5,600 nt of DNA from an uncultured Oceanospirillaceae bacterium (GTDB taxonomy: Bacteria > Pseudomonadota > Gammaproteobacteria > Pseudomonadales > Balneatricaceae): the NCBI GenBank assembly GCA_946221045.1, contig CAMIIY010000154.1, forward strand, positions 1-5,600. Direction: 5' to 3'. The notes under the pieces are model-generated. The model searched no databases. It had not been told where the DNA came from and saw nothing but the letters and a program-made list of their open reading frames with translations. A program made the translations under genes and the position numbers. Positions 1-5,274 of this stretch are shown here, piece by piece (position 1 is the first letter of the stretch; each line of letters starts with the position of its first letter).

Positions 1-182
1 CCATCAATGTCCGGTAACTGCACATCGAGCAGAATTAAAACGGGTTTGTGTTTCTGGACCATCTCCAGGGCGCTTAAGCCGGTTTTGGCAAATGACAGGT
101 GGTACAGGGGCTGCAGAATCTGTTGCATCAATGCCAGATTCTGCGCTTCGTCATCCACCACCAATATATTTGCTGCAGGCAT
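1..182 (-). CDS. Response regulator, N-terminal receiver domain (partial, runs off window)
   Basis: The 60 complete codons visible begin MPAANILVVDDE and read as the first half of a CheY-like receiver domain. The acidic pocket is Asp10-Asp11 and the phosphoacceptor is Asp53 in the motif LILLDVQLPDIDG. The ATG (180-182) shares one base with the TGA stop of the kinase upstream (182-184), giving TGATG. A GGAG lies 8 nt before the ATG, inside the kinase gene. This arrangement favours translational coupling and makes the protein the likely partner of that kinase, receiving phosphate from its Hpt domain. The receiver style resembles regulators with HD-GYP or GGDEF (cyclic-di-GMP) outputs, but the output half is outside the window, so the final function is inference only. 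A stand-alone receiver is also possible. Confidence 0.93.
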   Translation of the reverse strand, partial: MPAANILVVDDEAQNLALMQQILQPLYHLSFAKTGLSALEMVQKHKPVLILLDVQLPDID

Positions 183-3100
183 CAGACCGGCTCCAGATCA
201 ATTTGCAGCTGCAGTGCCAGCGCTCTGAGACAGGTTTCTGCCTGTCTGAACTCAAAGTCATCCAGCGCGTCATGCACCGGTTTCAACAGGTCGAGCCCCA
301 GCAATGCAGACAACTCACTCAACACGGGCATCACATCCATGGGGTTATCATGGTCCAGCAAAACGATGGCTTCACCAATCAAAACCTGAACCTGAGCGGT
401 ATTATAGTCCCCTGATAACTCTGTGACGGTTTCCTCGGCAGGTTTATCTGCTGTTTCAGCTGTCTCCAGCAGGCCATTAAGCGCTGTGATGGTCGCCTGC
501 AGGCAGGCCTCAAGATCCGCGACAACCTGAGCCCGGTCGAGGGGTTCGTCCCCCAGCCGCTGGGCAATACTGGCCATCTCAACCAACGGGTCCATACACA
601 AAGAACCAGCAGCGCCTTTCAGTTTATGGGCCAGACGGCCAGCATCGTGGTCATCCAATGTTTCCATCTGCGTAGTAATGGCACCATAATCATCCAGGAA
701 CTTAAGCAGATAGTGCTGCAGTGTTTCATCATCGCCCCAGAAACTGAGTGCCCGTTCGTAGTCGAAATACAGGCTGTCTGCAGGGGGTTTCTCAACTGCC
801 GGGGTCTGAACGGAAGTTTCTGGTTGCACCGCCTCTGCCGGAGTATCCTTCAGCGACATCTGCTCCTTCACTTCAGCTTTGCGGTCACTGAGACAGGTCA
901 GAATCGTCTTGATGGCGTCATTCACATCAAAGGGTTTGCTGATAAAGCCATTCATACTGGCGTCCATGGCCGCTCTGCGATCCGCATCAAAGGCACCGGC
1001 GGTCAGCGCAATCACTGGCAAGTGTCTCAGCGTCGGATCTTTACGGATCATCTGTGTCGCCTGATAACCATCCATAACCGGCATCTGGATATCCATCAGG
1101 ACCAGATCCACCTCAGACGGATGTTGCTTCAGCCAGTCCACAGCCTGCTGACCATCATGCGCCAGCGAAATCGTTGCACCATGATTGCCAAAAATCCGTT
1201 CTGCCACATCCCGGTTAAACTCATTGTCATCAACAACCAGAATGCGCACCCCTGCCAGACTTTCAGCATCTGACTGGGCCTCCTGTTCCCCCATTGCCGG
1301 CTGCAGTATATTCATCAGGGTATCGTAGAGCACCGATGCGGTGACGGGTTTTTCCAGCACGGCATCAACATACTGTGCATCCGGTGACGCCAAAAGCTGC
1401 TCACGGGAGTAAGCACTGACCATGATGACTACAGGTGCCTTATGCTCATTCACCCGGGTTTTAATCTGTTTTGCTGCAGTCAATCCATCCATTTCCGGCA
1501 TATGCCAGTCGAGCAGCACCAGATCCAGCGGATGCTGCTCGGCAATTTCTGCCAGGGTACGGGCTACCGCCTGTTCTCCGTTTTCAACACAGGTGGTCTG
1601 CCAGCCCAGTGAGCGCGCGATACGATTGAGTGCATCCCGGGCAATTTCATGGTCTTCTGCTATCAGGATATTCTGATGGCTGAGCTTGGAACGCACTTCA
1701 TCCAGAGCATCTTCCCGCTCCAGTTGTAATTCAAAACTGAAACGGGAGCCTTTATCAGGTTGACTCTCAATCTCCAGCTGGCTGCCCATCAACCCCAGTA
1801 AGCGCGTGGTGATGGTCAGCCCAAGTCCGGTACCCCCATAACGCCGTGTGGTTGAAGCGTCTGCCTGCTCAAAAGCGTGCTGAATTCGGGCCTGGGCTTC
1901 CTGAGACATGCCGATACCGGTATCTTCTACCGCAATCTGCAATCTGACTTTTTGCCCTTCGGTTTCAGTTTGCGTCACACTGAGCATGACGTAGCCCTGC
2001 TCAGTAAATTTAACGGCATTGCCCACCAGATTGATCATCACCTGTTCAATCCGGATCGCATCGCCCTTTAACATCAGGCCCCGTTCAAGGTCCGGCTTGA
2101 TAACCAGTTCCAGATTTTTGTTTGCGGCGTTGGCCGACATAATGACAGAGACGTTATTCAATAAATCCTGCATGCTGAAAACAGACTCAGACAGCTCTAC
2201 CTTGCCGGCTTCAATTTTGGAGAAATCCAGCACATCATTCAGTATCTGTTGAAGTGATTTACCGGCGCGCTGAATCTTGGCTGCCACCATACGCACTTCA
2301 GTTGTCTGCTCCGGTTTTTCCAACAGATAGGTCAGCCCGAGTACCGCGTTCATCGGCGTACGAATCTCATGACTCATATTGGCGATAAATTCACTTTTGG
2401 CCTGCGCCGCCTGCTCTGCAAACTCTTTTGCCTGCTCCAGAGCCCGGGTCGCTTCAATTTCCGGCGTAATATCGCGCAAAATGCCAATCATGCGTTGTGA
2501 GGTGTCATCAAAACAGACCGATGCCATGGCTCTGACCGTACGTACTTCACCGGTAGGACGAAGGATTCTGAACTGCTCATCCAGCAGGTCGCCACTTTTA
2601 ATTGCATGACCCAATGCGTGTTCAAAACCTAAACGGTCATCCTTATGCAGCCGGGCCTTCCACTCTTCGTAACGCCCCTCAAACGAGCTCTCGGTCAGGC
2701 CATGGATACGCAGCATCCAGATATTCCAGATCAGCGTGCCGCTGCCCGGATCATATTCCCAGACGCCAATCTCACCATTATCCACCGCCAGCTCCATACG
2801 CTGATTCAGCAGATTCAGGTCCTGAGTGCGCTGGGTAATTTCACGCTCCAAACGGGTATTGTAATTTTTACGATCAATCTCGATCTGTTTGCGCTCTGTG
2901 ATATCCAGCACACTGCCCACAAAATAAATTTCGTCATCCACCTGCATCTCTGATACAGCCAGCTGAATATCTATTTTGCGACCATCCTTATGCTGTGCCA
3001 CCACTTCACGGTATCTATCCAGCACCCGTGATTCACGATTGTCCAGATAGCGGTTAAGGTAACCATCATGCTCTGTACGCACTGGCTCCGGTGTCAGCAT

Positions 3101-4294
3101 CTTGATATTACGACCAACAACCTCATCCCGGGTGTAACCAAAAATGCGTTCGGCCGCCGGGTTATATTCAACCACCTGACCCCGTGGTGAAATTACAATC
3201 AGGCCATCCAGTGCCGTTGCCAGGGTTTTCTCCAGACGCAAGGATTCTTTTTTGACCTGCTCCTGCGTCTGCCGCACCTCATAACTTGAGCGGGCCCAGA
3301 AAAAAGCCACCAGCCAGGCACCTGACAGCAGAAAGATAAGGCCCATCGCCAGAGCCCAGCTGAGCCGCCTGATAAAGGCTTGGGTAATATCCAGCACATC
3401 CACCAGATAGATTGAACGGTGAGAGGCTGCCACCATCGGAATATTTGCCGGATAGCGGATTTTTTTGAAGGTATAAAGCTTACCGTCGATCACCTTCTGA
3501 CCGGATGTTTGTCCCTTAGCAAACTGCCAGAATAGGGGGTGCTGATCAGCAAAGTGTTGGTTCAGACCTCGTTGCCGGCTCCATGAATACTCACCCTTAG
3601 AGTCAAATATCCACTTGCCCTGCTCATCCACAATCGCCAGTTGATTATCCAGTCCCTGCTCTGGTATCACCGCCAGAACCGGATCGAGTACACGACTACC
3701 CTCAAAGTTGAGCACCAGCACCCCTGTTAGCTGACCACTGGTACTGAACAGTTTATGGGCCAGACGAATGGTAGGACGCCAGGGCACATCAACCTGACCG
3801 TGTTCCTCATTCAGTTCAAAATCGGAGATATAGGTCACTTCCGGGGCAAGCTCCATCGCGCCAACAAAATAATTGCGGGTAGATTTATTCTGCAACTCCG
3901 AAGTTGTCACAACCTGTGCACGCCCATTGCGGTAATTGATCCTGATCATCTCCATACCTTCCGGCGACATTACCCGAATCTGGTGGTAGCGACGGTTGGT
4001 ATTGAGAAAGGTGATCAGATAATTAGCCAGCTGCGTGCGGTTGTACGCCGATGGGTTTTCACTGAAAGCGGAGACTTTGGATTCTGACAGCAGCAATGTC
4101 AGGTCATTTGACAGGCTGGTAAGGCGTTGATTAATCAGCGTACTGATGGCCTGAATTGACTGACCATGAAGCAGTTTTTCTTCAGAAATATACTGCCTTT
4201 CCTCCACCACCAGCACCGGCACTGCTATCAGCAGGGTGGCAAGCAACAGATAGGCAAATCGCTGAACAAACAGACGCGTAAATGCTTGAGGCAT
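182..4294 (-). CDS. Membrane hybrid sensor histidine kinase: Cache-like, PAS, PAS, HisKA, HATPase, REC, REC, Hpt
   Basis: A 1370-residue inner-membrane kinase. Two membrane helices (about 13-30 and 313-334) flank a roughly 280-residue periplasmic region of double-Cache type, including a conserved-looking stretch at 154-183 (ISDFELN, then RPTIRLAHKLF). No HAMP follows; a short helical linker leads to PAS1 (about 352-466, ending DITERK). PAS1 has the FixL/DosP haem-ligand histidine position (His409) and FixL Arg206 and Arg220 equivalents (Arg415, Arg429). A coiled coil (466-500) precedes a PAS_3-type domain (about 498-612). HisKA has FIANMSHEIRTPMNA with His642. The ATPase has its N box (Asn755, Asn759), G1 DTGIGM (791-796), F box (808-811) and G2 GGTGLGL (820-826). 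Receiver 1 (about 873-1000) has Asp929 and Lys982. Receiver 2 (about 1015-1135) has Asp1068, Thr1098 and Lys1120. A Pro/Glu-rich linker leads to Hpt (about 1178-1280, HKLKG, His1223), then a helical tail without a histidine. All catalytic residues are present. The ATG is the only usable start: an in-frame TGA lies two codons upstream, and the GAGGG site is rather close (3 nt). BarA/TodS-like in layout; no specific symbol is justified. Confidence 0.97.
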   Translation of the reverse strand: MPQAFTRLFVQRFAYLLLATLLIAVPVLVVEERQYISEEKLLHGQSIQAISTLINQRLTSLSNDLTLLLSESKVSAFSENPSAYNRTQLANYLITFLNTNRRYHQIRVMSPEGMEMIRINYRNGRAQVVTTSELQNKSTRNYFVGAMELAPEVTYISDFELNEEHGQVDVPWRPTIRLAHKLFSTSGQLTGVLVLNFEGSRVLDPVLAVIPEQGLDNQLAIVDEQGKWIFDSKGEYSWSRQRGLNQHFADQHPLFWQFAKGQTSGQKVIDGKLYTFKKIRYPANIPMVAASHRSIYLVDVLDITQAFIRRLSWALAMGLIFLLSGAWLVAFFWARSSYEVRQTQEQVKKESLRLEKTLATALDGLIVISPRGQVVEYNPAAERIFGYTRDEVVGRNIKMLTPEPVRTEHDGYLNRYLDNRESRVLDRYREVVAQHKDGRKIDIQLAVSEMQVDDEIYFVGSVLDITERKQIEIDRKNYNTRLEREITQRTQDLNLLNQRMELAVDNGEIGVWEYDPGSGTLIWNIWMLRIHGLTESSFEGRYEEWKARLHKDDRLGFEHALGHAIKSGDLLDEQFRILRPTGEVRTVRAMASVCFDDTSQRMIGILRDITPEIEATRALEQAKEFAEQAAQAKSEFIANMSHEIRTPMNAVLGLTYLLEKPEQTTEVRMVAAKIQRAGKSLQQILNDVLDFSKIEAGKVELSESVFSMQDLLNNVSVIMSANAANKNLELVIKPDLERGLMLKGDAIRIEQVMINLVGNAVKFTEQGYVMLSVTQTETEGQKVRLQIAVEDTGIGMSQEAQARIQHAFEQADASTTRRYGGTGLGLTITTRLLGLMGSQLEIESQPDKGSRFSFELQLEREDALDEVRSKLSHQNILIAEDHEIARDALNRIARSLGWQTTCVENGEQAVARTLAEIAEQHPLDLVLLDWHMPEMDGLTAAKQIKTRVNEHKAPVVIMVSAYSREQLLASPDAQYVDAVLEKPVTASVLYDTLMNILQPAMGEQEAQSDAESLAGVRILVVDDNEFNRDVAERIFGNHGATISLAHDGQQAVDWLKQHPSEVDLVLMDIQMPVMDGYQATQMIRKDPTLRHLPVIALTAGAFDADRRAAMDASMNGFISKPFDVNDAIKTILTCLSDRKAEVKEQMSLKDTPAEAVQPETSVQTPAVEKPPADSLYFDYERALSFWGDDETLQHYLLKFLDDYGAITTQMETLDDHDAGRLAHKLKGAAGSLCMDPLVEMASIAQRLGDEPLDRAQVVADLEACLQATITALNGLLETAETADKPAEETVTELSGDYNTAQVQVLIGEAIVLLDHDNPMDVMPVLSELSALLGLDLLKPVHDALDDFEFRQAETCLRALALQLQIDLEPV
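191..194 (-). promoter_or_regulatory. Ribosome binding site of the response regulator, inside the kinase gene
   Basis: On the minus strand GGAG sits 8 nt before the ATG at 182-180, within the last codons of the kinase. Together with the one-base TGATG stop/start overlap it supports this start and suggests coupled translation, keeping kinase and regulator levels linked. Confidence 0.75.
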
Positions 4295-4297
4295 GAG

Positions 4298-4302
4298 CCC
4301 TC
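4298..4302 (-). promoter_or_regulatory. Ribosome binding site of the hybrid kinase (short spacing)
   Basis: GAGGG on the minus strand lies only 3 nt before the ATG at 4294-4292 (AGG core 4 nt away). This is tighter than the usual 5-9 nt and may hold translation low. No alternative ATG, GTG or TTG fits before the first membrane helix, and a TGA at 4303-4301 blocks upstream starts, so the start itself is firm. Confidence 0.6.
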
Positions 4303-4308
4303 ACATAT

Positions 4309-4350
4309 ATTGATGCAGGTGGCTGAATGCATATCTGACAATTGATGCAG
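4309..4350. repeat. Pair of 10-bp direct repeats in the kinase leader
   Basis: ATTGATGCAG occurs exactly at 4309-4318 and again at 4341-4350, 32 bp start to start, which is about three DNA turns and so the same face of the helix. It lies just before the kinase gene and downstream of the candidate promoter. This layout suits paired binding of a dimeric regulator, but chance is not excluded. Confidence 0.45.
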
Positions 4351-4376
4351 ACTCCATTAACTCACATCCACCTGCA
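4314..4376. repeat. 9-bp inverted repeat with 45-nt loop in the kinase leader
   Basis: TGCAGGTGG (4314-4322) and CCACCTGCA (4368-4376) are perfect complements. The left arm overlaps the first direct repeat by five bases, and the second direct repeat lies in the loop. In the mRNA this could form a long-looped stem ending 12 nt before the ribosome binding site. The role is unknown. Confidence 0.4.
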
Positions 4377-4404
4377 GCCCCCGCAAAATGTAATACCACT
4401 TCCG

Positions 4405-4428
4405 TTGGCACTACCTTAGTGTGGCCAA
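4405..4428. repeat. Imperfect hairpin in the kinase upstream region
   Basis: TTGGC (4405-4409) pairs with GCCAA (4424-4428), and ACTA (4410-4413) with TAGT (4417-4420), across a 3-nt loop with a 3-nt bulge. If transcription starts near 4436 it would sit at the 5' end of the kinase leader RNA, where such a stem could protect the transcript. No T-tract follows on the minus strand, so it does not look like a terminator. Confidence 0.3.
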
Positions 4429-4440
4429 AAACCGGTTTTT
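4427..4440. repeat. 14-bp perfect palindrome AAAAACCGGTTTTT
   Basis: A perfect palindrome with no spacer, positioned over the predicted start of transcription of the kinase (about 4436, if the promoter proposed at 4443-4472 is right). A continuous palindrome of this length suits a dimeric DNA-binding protein better than an RNA hairpin. Its half AAAAACCG recurs in the next intergenic region. Confidence 0.45.
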
Positions 4441-4442
4441 TC

Positions 4443-4472
4443 CATATAAAACAGCGTATTAAAAAGAGTAAA
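4443..4472 (-). promoter_or_regulatory. Candidate promoter of the kinase-regulator operon
   Basis: On the minus strand TTTACT (4472-4467) and TATATG (4448-4443) are separated by 18 nt and resemble sigma-70 -35 and -10 boxes in an AT-rich stretch. The leader would be about 140 nt and include the palindrome and repeats. The match is only moderate, and the separation from the gene before it (end at 4582) fits an independent promoter. Confidence 0.35.
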
Positions 4473-4526
4473 CCGAAGGGGGGTAATAGCTCAAGATATT
4501 AAGCGCGAAATGACATACAACTTAAG

Positions 4527-4564
4527 TCGCCCGGATACATTGAGTACCGTACAGCCCCGGGCGA
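4527..4564 (-). terminator. Possible terminator after the 71-residue gene (weak)
   Basis: TCGCCCGG (4527-4534) and CCGGGCGA (4557-4564) form a GC-rich 8-bp stem 17 nt beyond the stop codon of the small minus-strand gene. The 22-nt loop is long and only a poor T-rich tail (CTTAAGTTGT) follows, so intrinsic termination may be inefficient or the stem may serve as a 3' stabiliser instead. Confidence 0.35.
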
Positions 4565-4581
4565 TGACAAGACAGGATGAT

Positions 4582-4797
4582 TCAGGCTGATCGCTGTTTT
4601 AAGGTACTTTGTGCCTGAATACCCGACGCACCTATCTCAGAGGGGGGAAGAATCATCTCCCACTGACCGCCATCCTCCTCCAGCCAAAACGCCCCGCAAA
4701 TACCGCAGCGGCAGATCTGACTGCCACTGATTGCACTGATAAGTTTACGCGATGCCCCCTTTGGGCCACCTGAACATGCTGCACACACCTGATCCAT
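4582..4797 (-). CDS. Small cysteine-rich protein, zinc-ribbon-like, unknown function
   Basis: A 71-residue soluble protein with no signal peptide or membrane segment. Cysteines fall as CAAC (Cys5, Cys8) and CRCGIC (Cys29, Cys31, Cys34). The 5/8 and 31/34 pairs, 22 residues apart, fit a four-cysteine zinc ribbon, with Cys29 as an extra. A GAFWLEEDGGQWEMI stretch follows and the last 20 residues look disordered. It is judged real because AGGGA lies 7 nt before the ATG and the reading frame is isolated with no competing gene on the other strand. It is transcribed in the same direction as the kinase but 287 bp from it, with a possible stem-loop between, so it is probably a separate unit. The family was not recognised; metal binding is inference from the cysteine spacing. 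Confidence 0.72.
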   Translation of the reverse strand: MDQVCAACSGGPKGASRKLISAISGSQICRCGICGAFWLEEDGGQWEMILPPSEIGASGIQAQSTLKQRSA

Positions 4798-4804
4798 GGT
4801 CTGT

Positions 4805-4809
4805 TCCCT
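4805..4809 (-). promoter_or_regulatory. Ribosome binding site of the zinc-ribbon-like protein
   Basis: AGGGA on the minus strand ends 7 nt before the ATG at 4797-4795, near ideal spacing. It is the main evidence that this short frame is translated from this start. Confidence 0.7.
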
Positions 4810-5055
4810 GTGCCAGAAATAATGAATAAATACCCTTACATTCTACTCAGTGATCAGTACGTTAGCGTTAAGAATATTTCCTATTTCTTTACCCATCTGA
4901 TGTATAAGACAGCAGACTTCCAAACGACCTGAACGGATGAAAAATTCACCCTGAAATGGCAACCACCAACCCGCCCATCTGTGGCATTTATGCTACATCC
5001 GCAGCACAAACAACCCGATTACCACCCTAACAGGGCAGCCAGAATCTGACCGAAC

Positions 5056-5119
5056 AACAAAAATATCTTTTTGTTTTTAAATACAAAAAAACCGCGCTGT
5101 TCTATTTTTTCGGTTTTTT
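5056..5119. repeat. Cluster of overlapping AT-rich inverted repeats
   Basis: AACAAAAA (5056-5063) pairs with TTTTTGTT (5068-5075) over a 4-nt loop. TTTTTGT (5068-5074) can instead pair with ACAAAAA (5083-5089). AAAAAACCG (5086-5094) pairs with CGGTTTTTT (5111-5119) over 16 nt. The last pair has the A-stem-T form of a bidirectional terminator, but only 3 GC pairs, so any termination would be weak. The alternatives are mutually exclusive. Confidence 0.4.
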
Positions 5120-5216
5120 CATATCCATCCGATCAACTGGCATCTCACCTGCAATTAAGCAATCCATGCGGTTTTTACGACGCCATTGAAGGACAGTCAG
5201 GCCGCCCAAAAACCAC

Positions 5217-5236
5217 CTGAGGCAGCATGGCCTCAG
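5217..5236 (+). repeat. 7-bp hairpin upstream of the exported-protein start
   Basis: CTGAGGC (5217-5223) and GCCTCAG (5230-5236) form a perfect stem with a 6-nt loop, 27 nt before the ribosome binding site. CCTCA in the right arm could instead pair with TGAGG at 5263-5267, part of the ribosome binding site. This gives two competing folds in the leader RNA. Regulation by this is inference. Confidence 0.4.
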
Positions 5237-5263
5237 ACGATTAGCAACCTGATCCAGTGATAT

Positions 5264-5270
5264 GAGGTGA
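5264..5270 (+). promoter_or_regulatory. Ribosome binding site of the exported protein
   Basis: GAGGTGA is a strong Shine-Dalgarno match; its GAGG core is 7 nt before the ATG at 5275. It selects this start over the in-frame ATG at 5296, which would remove the two lysines of the signal peptide. Confidence 0.75.
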
Positions 5271-5274
5271 CTTC

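Larger units (their letters stand above)
4798..5274. other. Divergent intergenic region, 477 bp, no gene found
   Basis: This lies between the minus-strand small gene and the plus-strand exported protein. Both strands were read; the only start-to-stop frame checked in detail (24 codons at 4956) has no ribosome binding site. The stretch 5056-5120 is very AT-rich and full of inverted repeats. No convincing -35/-10 pair was found for either flanking gene, so the promoters here are unassigned. Confidence 0.6.

Noticed and set aside
626..1273. Open frame of 215 codons on the plus strand opposite the kinase receivers and Hpt region
   Set aside because: It lies wholly antisense to a gene with intact, recognisable domains, has low-complexity content without a known fold, and no convincing ribosome binding site.
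3755..4087. Open frame of 110 codons on the plus strand opposite the periplasmic sensor
   Set aside because: It is antisense to the kinase coding sequence and shows no recognisable motif; it is explained as a shadow frame.
4581..4619. TTCAGGC/GCCTGAA inverted repeat around the end of the 71-residue gene as a terminator
   Set aside because: The left arm lies within the coding sequence, the loop is 25 nt and no T-tract follows on the minus strand.
4898..4908. TATACA-like -10 box on the minus strand for the small gene
   Set aside because: No acceptable -35 box lies 16-18 nt upstream; the nearest candidate, TTGGAA, is only 11 nt away.
4956..5030. 24-codon frame starting ATGGCAACC on the plus strand
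   Set aside because: No Shine-Dalgarno site lies before the ATG, and the composition (Thr/Pro-rich) looks like random non-coding translation.
4300..5274. Riboswitch, small RNA, CRISPR or mobile-element remnant in the intergenic regions
   Set aside because: No known riboswitch core, regular spacer-repeat pattern, terminal inverted repeats with target duplication or transposase fragment was seen.
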